Positions 28,866 to 37,897 of a stretch of DNA of 64,000 nucleotides are shown piece after piece. The notes below the pieces were generated by a model. That model had not been told where the DNA came from. It worked only from the letters and a program-made list of their open reading frames with translations, and did not search any database. The position numbers and the translations under genes were made by a program. The stretch's first letter is position 1. Every line of letters begins with the position of its first letter. This stretch comes from Streptomyces sp. WM6386. Its GTDB lineage: Bacteria > Actinomycetota > Actinomycetes > Streptomycetales > Streptomycetaceae. The stretch spans positions 124,001 to 188,000 of the forward strand of contig NZ_JXTE01000001.1 in NCBI RefSeq assembly GCF_000972385.1, given 5' to 3'.

Positions 28866-28962
28866 ACGGATGTCGCCGGTGCTTGAGTGTGCGGCGCCAG
28901 CACGGCGGGCTTGCTCCGCCCGTCGCCGTGCCCTCCTTGCTCATGCCCAGAGGGGTCCACCG

Positions 28963-30309
28963 ATGAGAAGCACCGGGTTCCGCCGTACGTTCGTCGCGCT
29001 CAGCATCTGCTCCCTCGTCCTCACCGCCTCCGCCTGCGGGTCGGACGACGACTCGGGAAGCGGCAAGACCCGCATCACGGTCAACTGCATGCCGCCCAAG
29101 AGCGCCAAGGTCGACCGGGCGTTCTTCGAGGAGGACGTCGCCGCCTTCGAGAAGCAGAACCCGGACATCGACGTCGTCGCCCACGACGCCTTCCCCTGCC
29201 AGGACCCGAAGACCTTCGACGCCAAGCTCGCCGGCGGGCAGATGGAGGACGTCTTCTACACGTACTTCACCGACGCCAAGCACGTCGTCGACATCGACCA
29301 GGCCGCTGATCTGACGTCGTACGTCAAGGAGTTGAAGAGCTACGACACCATCCAGCAGCAGCTGAGGGACGTGTACACGGTCGACGGCAAGGTCTACGGG
29401 ATCCCGCGCACCGGCTACTCCATGGGGCTGATCTACAACCGCGCTCTGTTCGAGAAGGCGGACCTCGACCCCGACCGGCCCCCGGCCACCTGGGACGAAC
29501 TCCGTGCCGCCGCCAAGGAGATCGCCGCCCTCGGCGACGGCACCGTCGGCTACGCCGACTACAGCGCCCAGAACCAGGGCGGTTGGCACTTCACCGCCGA
29601 GCTGTACTCCCAGGGCGGCGACGTCGTGAGCGACGACGGCAAGAAGGCCACCGTCGACACCCCCGAGGGCCGGGCCGTCCTCCAGAACCTGCACGACATG
29701 CGCTGGAGCGACGACTCGATGGGCAGCAAGCAGCTCCTCGTCATCAACGACGTCCAGCAGATGATGGGTTCGGGCAAGCTCGGCATGTATCTCTCGGCGC
29801 CCGACAACATCCCGATCCTGGTGAAGGAGAAGGGCGGCGCGTATCAGGACCTCGCCCTCGCCCCCATGCCCGGCGGACAGGGCACGCTCATCGGCGGCGA
29901 CGGCTACATGTTCAGCAAGAAGGCGAGCCCCGCCCAGATCCGCGCCGGACTGAAGTGGCTCGACCACATGTTCCTCACCCCCGCAGACGGCTTCCTCGGC
30001 GACTACGCCCGCGCCAAGAAGAACGACGCCCCGGTCGGCCTCCCCGAACCGCGTCTGTTCACGGGCGCCGCCGACACCAAGGACCAGCAGGTCAAGAAGG
30101 CCAACGCCAATGTCCCGGTGGAGAACTACCAGGCCTTCCTCGACGGCAACCAGGATCTCGACATGAAGATCGAGCCACCGCACGCCCAGCAGATCTACTC
30201 CGTCCTCGACGGCGCCGTCTCCGCCGTCCTCACCAAGAAGGACGCCGACATCGACGGGCTCCTGAAGGACGCCTCCGCGAAGATCGACGGCATCCTGGCC
30301 CGGGGCTGA
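28963..30309 (+). CDS. Alpha-glucoside-binding lipoprotein of ABC transporter
   Basis: Family 1 solute-binding protein of 448 aa. The signal peptide has a lipobox LTASAC near residue 24, then a Ser/Asp-rich linker. The body shows the family's IPRTGYSMGLIYNRALFEKA region, for binding sugar through aromatic residues. ATG 28963 has GAGGGG upstream. The gene is followed by both permeases and a GH13 alpha-glucosidase, so maltose-, isomaltose- or trehalose-like ligands are most likely (inference). Confidence 0.92.
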   Translation: MRSTGFRRTFVALSICSLVLTASACGSDDDSGSGKTRITVNCMPPKSAKVDRAFFEEDVAAFEKQNPDIDVVAHDAFPCQDPKTFDAKLAGGQMEDVFYTYFTDAKHVVDIDQAADLTSYVKELKSYDTIQQQLRDVYTVDGKVYGIPRTGYSMGLIYNRALFEKADLDPDRPPATWDELRAAAKEIAALGDGTVGYADYSAQNQGGWHFTAELYSQGGDVVSDDGKKATVDTPEGRAVLQNLHDMRWSDDSMGSKQLLVINDVQQMMGSGKLGMYLSAPDNIPILVKEKGGAYQDLALAPMPGGQGTLIGGDGYMFSKKASPAQIRAGLKWLDHMFLTPADGFLGDYARAKKNDAPVGLPEPRLFTGAADTKDQQVKKANANVPVENYQAFLDGNQDLDMKIEPPHAQQIYSVLDGAVSAVLTKKDADIDGLLKDASAKIDGILARG

Positions 30310-30314
30310 CCCCG

Positions 30315-31274
30315 ATGACCAGGACGGCCCATCGGCGACCGGTCGAAACGATCCCCGTACGACCGGTCCAGGCGCCGCCCCCGGCAGGGGACCGGAGGCG
30401 GCGCCGCCTCACCGACCAGCTCCGCGCCCACGCCTTCCTCCTCGGCGGCCTCCTCTGCTTCGCCGTGTTCTCCTGGTACCCGGCGCTCCGCGCCATCGTG
30501 ATCGCCTTCCAGAAGTACACGCCGGGCTCGTCACCCGAATGGGTCGGCACCGACAACTTCAGCCGTGTGTGGCACGACCCGGAGTTCACGGCAGCCTGGC
30601 GCAACACCCTCACCTTCACCGTGCTGGCCCTGTTGATCGGCTTCGCGATCCCCTTCGTACTGGCCCTGGTGCTCAACGAGTTGAGACACGCGAAGGCCTT
30701 CTTCCGAGTCGTGGTCTATCTGCCTGTGATGATCCCGCCGGTCGTCAGCGCCCTGCTGTGGAAGTGGTTCTACGACCCCGGGGCCGGCCTCGCCAACGAG
30801 GCGCTGCGGTTTCTGCACCTGCCCACCTCGATCTGGTCCAACGGGGCGGACACGGCCCTCATCTCCCTGGTCGTCGTGGCCACTTGGGCCAACATGGGTG
30901 GCACCGTCCTGATCTACCTGGCCGCGCTCCAGTCCATCCCAGGCGAGCTGTACGAGGCCGCCGAGCTGGACGGCGCGAGCCTCCTCCAGCGCGTCCGTCA
31001 TGTGACGATCCCTCAGACCCGCTTCGTCATCCTCATGCTGATGCTCCTTCAGATCATCGCGACGATGAAGGTCTTCACCGAACCGTTCGTCATCACCGGC
31101 GGCGGCCCCGAGAACGCCACCGTCACCGTCCTCTACCTCATCTACAAGTACGCCTTCCTCTACAACGACTTCGGCGGCGCCTGCGCGCTGAGCGTCATGC
31201 TCCTGATCCTGCTCGGGGCCTTCTCCGCCGTGTATCTGCGCCTGACCCGCTCCGGAGAGGGGGACGGCGCGTGA
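30315..31274 (+). CDS. Sugar ABC transporter permease, MalF type
   Basis: A 319-aa CUT1 permease with a basic cytoplasmic N-terminus of about 45 residues and six membrane segments. Its EAA loop is ELYEAAELDGASLLQRVRHVTIP. It starts five bases after the binding-protein stop, and its stop overlaps the next permease (GTGA). It belongs with the LacI-controlled alpha-glucoside operon. Confidence 0.92.
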   Translation: MTRTAHRRPVETIPVRPVQAPPPAGDRRRRRLTDQLRAHAFLLGGLLCFAVFSWYPALRAIVIAFQKYTPGSSPEWVGTDNFSRVWHDPEFTAAWRNTLTFTVLALLIGFAIPFVLALVLNELRHAKAFFRVVVYLPVMIPPVVSALLWKWFYDPGAGLANEALRFLHLPTSIWSNGADTALISLVVVATWANMGGTVLIYLAALQSIPGELYEAAELDGASLLQRVRHVTIPQTRFVILMLMLLQIIATMKVFTEPFVITGGGPENATVTVLYLIYKYAFLYNDFGGACALSVMLLILLGAFSAVYLRLTRSGEGDGA

Positions 31275-32131
31275 GCACCCGGACCCTCGTCTCCCCGGCG
31301 ACCCTGGCCCGTCCCCGCGGCAGGGCCCTGTACTGGAGCGTCTTCACAGGCGTCGTCCTGCTCTTCACGCTCGCCTTCCTCTTCCCCGTCTACTGGATGG
31401 TCACCGGCGCGGTGAAGTCCCCGGACGAGGTGGCGCGGACGCCACCCACCCTCGTCCCGGAGCGGTGGCACCCGGACGGCTACCGCGACGCCTGGGACCT
31501 GATGCAACTGCCCCAGCACCTGTGGAACACGGTGGTCCAGGCGGCCGGCGCCTGGGCGTTCCAGCTGGTCCTGTGCACGGCCGCCGCCTACGCGCTGTCC
31601 AGGCTGCACCCGGTCTTCGGCAAGGTGATCCTCGGCGGCATCCTGGCCACCCTCATGGTCCCGGCGCAGGCCCTGGTGGTGCCGAAATACCTGACCGTGG
31701 CCGACCTGGGCCTGCTCAACGACCCGCTCGCCATCTGGCTCCCGGCCGTCGCCAACGCCTTCAACCTCTACCTGCTCAAGCGGTTCTTCGACCAGATCCC
31801 GCGCGACGTCCTGGAGGCCGCGGAGATCGACGGCGCCGGAAAGCTGCGCGTCCTGCGGTCGATCGTGCTGCCGATGTCACGGCCGGTCCTCGGGGTGGTG
31901 TCGATCTTCGCGCTCGTCGCCGTCTGGCAGGACTTCCTGTGGCCATTGATGGTCTTCTCCGACACCGACAAACAGCCCATCAGCGTGGCACTCGTCCAGC
32001 TGTCCCAGAACATCCAGCTGACCGTGCTCATCGCCGCGATGGTGATCGCCAGCATCCCGATGGTCGCCCTGTTCCTGGTCTTCCAGCGGCACATCATCGC
32101 CGGGATCAGCGCGGGCGGCACCAAGGGCTGA
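31271..32131 (+). CDS. Sugar ABC transporter permease, MalG type
   Basis: A 286-aa CUT1 permease with six membrane helices and an EAA loop DVLEAAEIDGAG. GTG start overlaps the MalF-type gene by four bases. As in the first sugar locus, no ATPase gene is present, so a shared ATPase encoded elsewhere is presumably used. Confidence 0.92.
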   Translation: MSTRTLVSPATLARPRGRALYWSVFTGVVLLFTLAFLFPVYWMVTGAVKSPDEVARTPPTLVPERWHPDGYRDAWDLMQLPQHLWNTVVQAAGAWAFQLVLCTAAAYALSRLHPVFGKVILGGILATLMVPAQALVVPKYLTVADLGLLNDPLAIWLPAVANAFNLYLLKRFFDQIPRDVLEAAEIDGAGKLRVLRSIVLPMSRPVLGVVSIFALVAVWQDFLWPLMVFSDTDKQPISVALVQLSQNIQLTVLIAAMVIASIPMVALFLVFQRHIIAGISAGGTKG

Positions 32132-32164
32132 CGCCGACGCCCCGTCCACAGAAAGGGAAGCCCA

Positions 32165-33748
32165 GTGGGACAGCCCACCCGTGCGCCGAAGGAGTGGTGG
32201 CGCTCCGCCGTCATCTACCAGGTCTACGTCCGCAGCTTCGCCGACGGCGACGCGGACGGCACCGGTGACCTCGCCGGCGTCCGCGCCAGGCTGCCGTATC
32301 TCGCCGAACTCGGCGTGGACGCCCTGTGGTTCAGCCCCTGGTACCTGTCCCCGATGAAGGACGGCGGCTACGACGTCGCCGACTACCGCGCGATCGACCC
32401 GGCCTTCGGCACCCTCGCCGAGGCCGAGAAGCTGATCGCCGAGGCCCGCGAACTGGGCATCCGCGTCATCGTCGACATCGTCCCCAACCACGTCTCCGAC
32501 CAGCACGCCTGGTTCCGCGCCGCCCTGGCCGGCGGACCCGGACGCGAACTGTTCCACTTCCGGCGCGGGCGCGGTCCGCAGGGCGAACTCCCGCCCAACG
32601 ACTGGCAGTCGCAGTTCGGCGGGCCGGCCTGGAGCCGCCTCGACGACGGCGACTGGTATCTGCATCTCTTCGCCCCCGAACAGCCCGACCTCAACTGGGC
32701 CCACCCCGCGGTACGCCAGGAGCACGAGGACATCCTGCGCTTCTGGTTCGAGCGGGGCGTCGCAGGCGTGCGGATCGACTCGGCCGCCCTCCTGGTCAAG
32801 GACCCCCGCCTGCCGGACTTCGTCGAGGGACGCGACCCGCACCCGTACGTCGACCGGGACGAACTCCACACCGTGTACCGCTCCTGGCGGGCGATCGCCG
32901 ACGAGCACGACGGCATCTTCGTGGGCGAGGTCTGGCTCCCCGACACCGAACGCTTCGCCCGCTATCTGCGCCCCGACGAACTGCACACGGCCTTCAACTT
33001 CTCGTTCATGACCTGCCCCTGGGACGCGCGGCGACTGCGCCGGTCCATCGACGAGACGCTCGCCGAGCACGCCCCGGTGGGGGCACCCGCGACCTGGGTC
33101 CTGTGCAACCACGACGTCACCCGGACCGTGACGCGCTACGGCCGAACGGACACGGGCTTCGACTTCGCCACCAAGGCCTTCGGCACCCCGACCGACCTCA
33201 CCCTGGGCACCCGCCGCGCCCGCGCCGCCGCACTGCTGTCGCTGTCGCTGCCCGGGGCGGTCTACGTGTACCAGGGAGAGGAGCTGGGGCTGCCCGAGGC
33301 GGAGGTTCCCGTCGACCGCATACAAGATCCGATGCACTTCCGGTCGGGCGGCGTCGATCCGGGGCGCGACGGATGCCGGGTGCCGCTGCCGTGGACGGCC
33401 GAGGCGCCGTATGCGGGATTCGGTTCGCGGGAGACACCGTGGCTACCGCAGCCAGTCGACTGGACATCGTATGCAGTCGACCGACAGCAGGATGATCCCT
33501 CCTCCATGCTCGCCCTCTACCGCGAGGCGATCCGCCTCCGTCCCGCACTCGGCGACGGCCCGCTCGCCTGGCTCCCGGCACCCGAGGGTGTCCTCGCCTT
33601 CACCCGGGGCGCCACCGTCCTGTGCGTGGTGAACCTGGCCGACGCTCCCGCCGAGCTGCCCGCCCACACCGAACTGCTCCTCGCCAGCGGTCCACTGCAT
33701 ACGGACGGCAGTCTGCCGAGGGACACCGCGGTCTGGCTCCGCGTCTGA
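32165..33748 (+). CDS. Alpha-glucosidase, GH13 family
   Basis: A 527-aa intracellular GH13 enzyme of the oligo-1,6-glucosidase/alpha-glucosidase type. The conserved regions are DIVPNHVS, GVRIDSA with nucleophile D205, FVGEVW with acid E255, and CNHDVTR with the transition-state aspartate D317. A C-terminal beta domain follows. GTG start with AAGGGA upstream, 33 bases after the permease. It would release glucose from imported alpha-glucosides. Exact linkage preference cannot be read with confidence. Confidence 0.93.
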   Translation: MGQPTRAPKEWWRSAVIYQVYVRSFADGDADGTGDLAGVRARLPYLAELGVDALWFSPWYLSPMKDGGYDVADYRAIDPAFGTLAEAEKLIAEARELGIRVIVDIVPNHVSDQHAWFRAALAGGPGRELFHFRRGRGPQGELPPNDWQSQFGGPAWSRLDDGDWYLHLFAPEQPDLNWAHPAVRQEHEDILRFWFERGVAGVRIDSAALLVKDPRLPDFVEGRDPHPYVDRDELHTVYRSWRAIADEHDGIFVGEVWLPDTERFARYLRPDELHTAFNFSFMTCPWDARRLRRSIDETLAEHAPVGAPATWVLCNHDVTRTVTRYGRTDTGFDFATKAFGTPTDLTLGTRRARAAALLSLSLPGAVYVYQGEELGLPEAEVPVDRIQDPMHFRSGGVDPGRDGCRVPLPWTAEAPYAGFGSRETPWLPQPVDWTSYAVDRQQDDPSSMLALYREAIRLRPALGDGPLAWLPAPEGVLAFTRGATVLCVVNLADAPAELPAHTELLLASGPLHTDGSLPRDTAVWLRV

Positions 33749-33806
33749 GCCCGGCCGCACGCACTCCGCTATTTCCCTTGCACCCCCACTCCGAAGGGAT
33801 CAGCAC

Positions 33807-34426
33807 ATGAACCGAACTGTCAGGGGCATGCCAGCCGTTATGGTGGTGGTCCTCTCCGCCGGGCTGCTCGCCGCCACCGCGCCCACCGCGCACGCGGCCG
33901 TTGGTGCCACGCTCCCCTTCACCCGGCGGGCTGTGCGGTGGCCGCGGCGGACTGCTCGACCTGGCCGCAGCCCGGCCAGGGCAACCCGGACCCCGACCCG
34001 GCCCGCAACCTCGCCAGAAGCCGGCCGGCCACCGCCACCGGATCGCAGGACGTCTACACGCCGGGCAAGGCGGTCGACGGCGACGCGAACAGCTACTGGG
34101 AGTCCGCCAACAGCGCCTTCCCGCAGTCCTGGACCGTCGACCTGGGCTCCACGGAAGCCGTACGGCGGCTGGTGCTGAAGCTGCCGCCCTCCTCCGCGTG
34201 GGGCGCCCGTACGCAGACCGTCACGGTGCTGGGCAGCACCGATGGCTCGACCTACGCCACGGTCGTGGGGTCCGCGGGCTACCGCTTCGACCCCGCCACC
34301 GGCAACACGGCCACCGTCTCCCTTCCCGGCAGTACGAGTCTTCGCTATCTGCGCCTGTCCGTGAGTGCCAACACAGGCTGGCCCGCAGGGCAGTTCAGTG
34401 AGGTGGAGGCGTATCGGACTTCGTGA
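33807..34426 (+). pseudogene. Collapsed secreted glycosidase: signal peptide fused out of frame to discoidin domain
   Basis: The first frame (from 33807) codes a good signal peptide ending in HAA and then GATLPFT, the usual opening of Streptomyces secreted proteins with an N-terminal CBM and a beta-helix glycosidase domain (GH87/mycodextranase-like, from memory). At about 33922-33930 it shifts into another frame that codes GCAVAAADCSTWPQPGQG and a complete F5/8 type C (discoidin, CBM32-like) domain to 34426. The catalytic domain is absent. The simplest reading is one internal deletion that also broke the frame. It overlaps the end of the convergent ATPase gene by 32 bases. Confidence 0.8.
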
Positions 34427-35213
34427 GCGCGTCCTGCGGGGCCCCGCGCTTCGCCGCCTGGATCTGCTCGTACACATGGGTCCGGAGCTCGGCGAAGCGC
34501 GGGGCCACCCGTGTGTGCAACTGGTCGCGCTCGTCGGGGAGATCGATCTTCAGCTGTTCCTGTACGACGGTGGGGGAGGCCGACAGCACGATCACCCGCT
34601 CGCCCAGGTACACCGCCTCGTCGATGTCGTGAGTGACGAACAGGATGGTGATGCCGCGCTCCCGCCACAGCCGCCGTACCAGGTCCTCCAGATCGGCGCG
34701 GGTCTGGGCGTCGACGGCCGCGAACGGTTCGTCCATCAGCAGCACTTCGGGCTCGTACGCCAGCGCGCGGGCGATCGCCACCCGCTGCTGCATGCCGCCG
34801 GACAGCTGCCAGGGATACGCCCCGGCGGCGTCCGCGAGGCCCACCGACTCCAGCGCGTCGGCGACCAGCTCCCGGCGTCGCGCCTTGCTCAAGTCCTTCT
34901 GCTTCAGAGGAAGTTCGACGTTCTCACCGACCCGCTTCCAGGGGAACAGGCTGCGCCCGTACTCCTGGAACACGAACGCCATGCCGGGCGGCGGGCCGTT
35001 CACCTTCCGGCCCGCCAGCAGGACTTCACCGCCGGTCGGCTCAAGGAGGCCGCCCATGCACTTCAGCAGCGTCGTCTTGCCGCAGCCCGACGGGCCGACC
35101 AGGCAGACGAGTTCGCCCGCCTCGACGGTGAAGGTGAGGTCGCGCACCGCCTCCACACGGCGCCCGGACCCCTCGTAGACCTTCTGCAGGCCGGATACGA
35201 CGAGTGCTTGCAT
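34395..35213 (-). CDS. ABC transporter ATPase, NitT/TauT type
   Basis: A 272-aa ATP-binding subunit with Walker A GPSGCGKTTL, signature LSGGMQQR, Walker B LLMDEP and switch THD, all intact. The ATG at 35213 is 20 bases after the permease gene. It is the last of four genes (binding protein, two permeases, ATPase) of a TauABC/SsuABC-like importer. The IclR and vanillate genes nearby suggest an aromatic acid rather than nitrate or a sulfonate as substrate (inference). Confidence 0.92.
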   Translation of the reverse strand: MQALVVSGLQKVYEGSGRRVEAVRDLTFTVEAGELVCLVGPSGCGKTTLLKCMGGLLEPTGGEVLLAGRKVNGPPPGMAFVFQEYGRSLFPWKRVGENVELPLKQKDLSKARRRELVADALESVGLADAAGAYPWQLSGGMQQRVAIARALAYEPEVLLMDEPFAAVDAQTRADLEDLVRRLWRERGITILFVTHDIDEAVYLGERVIVLSASPTVVQEQLKIDLPDERDQLHTRVAPRFAELRTHVYEQIQAAKRGAPQDALTKSDTPPPH

Positions 35214-35233
35214 GGACCGCCCTTTCGTGAGCG

Positions 35234-36013
35234 TCACGGGGACCGCCGGGTCGAGGCCCGCAGTCCGTGGTACCAGCCGAGGACCCGCCGCTCGACCAGT
35301 TGGAAGACGACGGAGAGCACGAAGCCGAGCAGACCGAGGACGAGGATTCCGGTCCACATCTCGGGGACCGCGAAGCTGCGCTGGAACTGCACGACGGTGA
35401 AGCCGAGGCCGTCGCTGGCCGCGAACATCTCGCTGATGACCATGAGGATGATGCCGATCGACAGGGCCTGCCGCAGCCCCGCGAAGATCTGCGGACTCGC
35501 CGAGCGCAGCACCACGTCCTTGAGGCGGGCGATGCCCGTGATGCCGTACGAGCGGGCCGTCTCCGTCATCACGGAGTCCACCGCGCGCACCCCCTCGACG
35601 GTGTTGAGCAGGATCGGCCAGACAGAGCCGCTGGCGATCACGACGATCTTCATCGTGTCGTCGATGCCCGCGAACAGCATGATGACCGGAACGAGGACCG
35701 GCGGCGGCACCGCCCGCAGGAACTCCAGGACCGGCTCGCACACCGCCCGCACCCGCCGGTAGGAGCCGATGACCGTGCCGATGGCGACACCCGCGACGGC
35801 GGCCACGGCGTACCCGGCCGAGAGCCGGAGCACGCTGGGCAGCACGTCGTTCTTGAACCGCTCGCCCGTCCACACGTCCGGGAAGGTCTGCAGGATGGTC
35901 CGCAGGGGCGGCCAGAACACGTCGGTACTGCCGTCGGACGCGAACCACCAGATCGTGAACAGCAGCGCGGGCAGCGCGAGTACGAAGAACAGCCGCAGCA
36001 CAACGCCCTTCAC
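35234..36013 (-). CDS. ABC transporter permease, NitT/TauT type (second)
   Basis: A 259-aa SsuC/TauC-like permease with about six membrane segments and the ATPase-contact loop ETARSYGITGIARLKDVVL. GTG start overlaps the first permease stop (GTGA). Having two different permease genes suggests a heterodimeric channel, less common in this family than the usual homodimer. Confidence 0.9.
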   Translation of the reverse strand: MKGVVLRLFFVLALPALLFTIWWFASDGSTDVFWPPLRTILQTFPDVWTGERFKNDVLPSVLRLSAGYAVAAVAGVAIGTVIGSYRRVRAVCEPVLEFLRAVPPPVLVPVIMLFAGIDDTMKIVVIASGSVWPILLNTVEGVRAVDSVMTETARSYGITGIARLKDVVLRSASPQIFAGLRQALSIGIILMVISEMFAASDGLGFTVVQFQRSFAVPEMWTGILVLGLLGFVLSVVFQLVERRVLGWYHGLRASTRRSP

Positions 36014-36783
36014 ACCGCCACCTCCCCGCGCACCGACTGATGCCATGCCAGGGCCCGTCGCTCCACGGTACGCGCGCCCACGTTGATGAGGAGCCCCAGA
36101 ACCCCGGTCACCACGATCAGCGCGTACATCTCCGGTACCGCCTGGGAGTTCTGCGCCACCGCGATGCGGGCGCCCAACCCCGGTGCGCCGATGACGAGTT
36201 CGGCGGTGATGGCGAGGATCAGTGCGACGGCGGCGGCCAGCCGGATGCCGGTCATGACGTACGGCAGCGCGGTCGGCCACAGGACGTGCCGGACCCGTGC
36301 CCAGGGACCGAGACCGTAGGACCGGGCCGTCTCCTCGGCGACCGGGTCGACGTCCTGGACGCCGTACAGGACCTGGATCAGCACCTGCCAGAACGAGGCG
36401 TACACGACGAGCAACAGCACCGAGCGCAGTTCGGTGCCGTACAACAGCACCGCGAGGGGGATCAGGGCGACCGAGGGGATCGGGCGCAGGAACTCGATCG
36501 TGGAGGCCGTGGCCTCGCGCAGATACGGCACCACCGCGATGGCGACGCCGAGGACGATGCCCGCCGTCGAGGCGATGACCAGGCCCAGCGCCCAGCCGGT
36601 GAGGGTGTCTCCGAGCGCCGTCCAGAAGGTGTCGTCGGAGAGCTCGGTGCCCAGGGCGTCAGCGATGCGACTGGTCGGCGGGAAGTAGGCCTCCTTGACG
36701 AGGCCGAGCCGCGGCGCCGCCTCGCCCAGGGCGAGGAAGGCCGCGAGTCCGGCGGCGCCGAGGGCGATGTTGAGGCCCCTCAC
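36010..36783 (-). CDS. ABC transporter permease, NitT/TauT type (first)
   Basis: A 257-aa permease with contact loop ETARSYGLGPWARVRHVLWP and about six membrane segments. GTG 36783 overlaps the stop of the binding-protein gene. It is clearly a paralogue of the next permease rather than a copy, with differences along the whole length. Confidence 0.9.
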   Translation of the reverse strand: MRGLNIALGAAGLAAFLALGEAAPRLGLVKEAYFPPTSRIADALGTELSDDTFWTALGDTLTGWALGLVIASTAGIVLGVAIAVVPYLREATASTIEFLRPIPSVALIPLAVLLYGTELRSVLLLVVYASFWQVLIQVLYGVQDVDPVAEETARSYGLGPWARVRHVLWPTALPYVMTGIRLAAAVALILAITAELVIGAPGLGARIAVAQNSQAVPEMYALIVVTGVLGLLINVGARTVERRALAWHQSVRGEVAV

Positions 36784-37751
36784 GGCAGCAGCTTGTCCAG
36801 GTCGGGTGCCGTCTTGAAGAGGCCGTCGTCCTGGCCGAGCTTCTGCAGCGCGTCGAGGGAGGCACGGTCCGGTTCGGCCGGCCAGGCGGGCAGGGTGACC
36901 TTCGCCAGCACGGCCGCCGGGATCTTCGTGTACGTGGTGACGATCTGGCGGGCCTCGTCCGGGTGGGCGTCCGCGTAGGCGAGCGACTCGGCGACGGCGG
37001 CCTGGAACCTCTTCACGACGGCCGCGTTCCGCTGCTCGTACGACGTCGACGTGAAGTACATGGCCACGGTGAGGTCGGGGGCGACGTCCACGAGGGGCGA
37101 GGCGATCTCCCGGGCGCCCTGGCTCTTCACGGTCGCGAGGGCCGGCTCGACCACCATGGCCGCGTCGATCTGCCCGCTGTCCAGGGCGGCCGGCATCTGG
37201 TCGAAGGCGAGCTCGACGAACTTCACCTTGTCCGGGTCGCCGCCCGCCTTGCGCACCGACTCGCGCACCGCGGTCTCGTTGATGTTCTTCAGGGTGTTGA
37301 TCGCGACCTTCTTGCCCTCCACCTGGTCGGCCGACTTGATCGAGCTGTCGCCCTTCACGGTGAGGGCACCGAAGTCCTTGCCCTGCACGCCCGTTGAGGC
37401 GATGCCGTTGGAAACGACCTTCACCGGCACGTTGTTGGACTGGGCGATCATCAGCGAGGTCGAGTTGGAGAAGCCGAACTGGTACTGACCGCTGGCGACG
37501 GCGGGCACGATCGCCGCGCCGCCCTGCGCGAGCGATACCTCCAGCTCCAGACCCTGCTTCTTGAAGAAGCCCTTCTCCTGCCCCAGATAGAGCGGGGCGA
37601 CGTCGACGATGGGGATCACGCCGACCTTGACCTTGGTGGTGCCGCCGGACGACGACGCCTTGTCCGATCCCGTACTGTCCCCGGACGAGCCACAGGCCGA
37701 CGCGGTGACCAGGAATGCTCCGGCCGCTAGAGCGGCGAGCACACGACGCAT
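36780..37751 (-). CDS. NMT1/SsuA-like substrate-binding lipoprotein
   Basis: A 323-aa lipoprotein with signal peptide and lipobox VTASAC (cysteine about residue 20), a Ser/Gly-rich linker, and the NMT1 fold beginning KVKVGVIPIVDVAPLYLGQEKG. AGGAGG precedes the ATG. It heads the importer operon and diverges from the IclR gene. Family members bind sulfonates, thiamine precursors, phthalate or other aromatic acids; here vanillate or a related phenolic acid is the best guess from context. Confidence 0.88.
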   Translation of the reverse strand: MRRVLAALAAGAFLVTASACGSSGDSTGSDKASSSGGTTKVKVGVIPIVDVAPLYLGQEKGFFKKQGLELEVSLAQGGAAIVPAVASGQYQFGFSNSTSLMIAQSNNVPVKVVSNGIASTGVQGKDFGALTVKGDSSIKSADQVEGKKVAINTLKNINETAVRESVRKAGGDPDKVKFVELAFDQMPAALDSGQIDAAMVVEPALATVKSQGAREIASPLVDVAPDLTVAMYFTSTSYEQRNAAVVKRFQAAVAESLAYADAHPDEARQIVTTYTKIPAAVLAKVTLPAWPAEPDRASLDALQKLGQDDGLFKTAPDLDKLLP

Positions 37752-37897
37752 GGCTCCTCCTGTGCAGACTTCATTGTTCCGACAGGGTGTGCGCACAGCG
37801 CACAATAGTGCACAGTGCGAAAGGTAGAGTTTTTGTGCTCCGCGGTCAACGCCCTTGGCTGACAATATTGTTGACAGTTGTTGAGGTGGAGGCGACG
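37752..37897. promoter_or_regulatory. Divergent promoter region, importer / IclR regulator
   Basis: This 146-base gap is clearly AT-richer than its surroundings. It holds the palindrome TGTGCGCACA (37788-37797) followed by further GCGCACA and GTGCACA repeats to about 37816, and the palindrome ACAATATTGT (37862-37871) close to the IclR start. Either could be the IclR-protein site. Confidence 0.45.

Noticed and set aside
27736..33748. Horizontal transfer or mobile island around the sugar and aromatic regions
   Set aside because: No integrase, transposase, att-like repeats or shift in codon bias was seen; the gene styles match the rest of the window.
33807..34178. A separate small secreted protein read from 33807 alone
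   Set aside because: After the signal peptide and GATLPFT the frame turns into an Arg/Pro/Thr-rich shadow, while the other frame codes a clear discoidin domain. A broken gene explains both.
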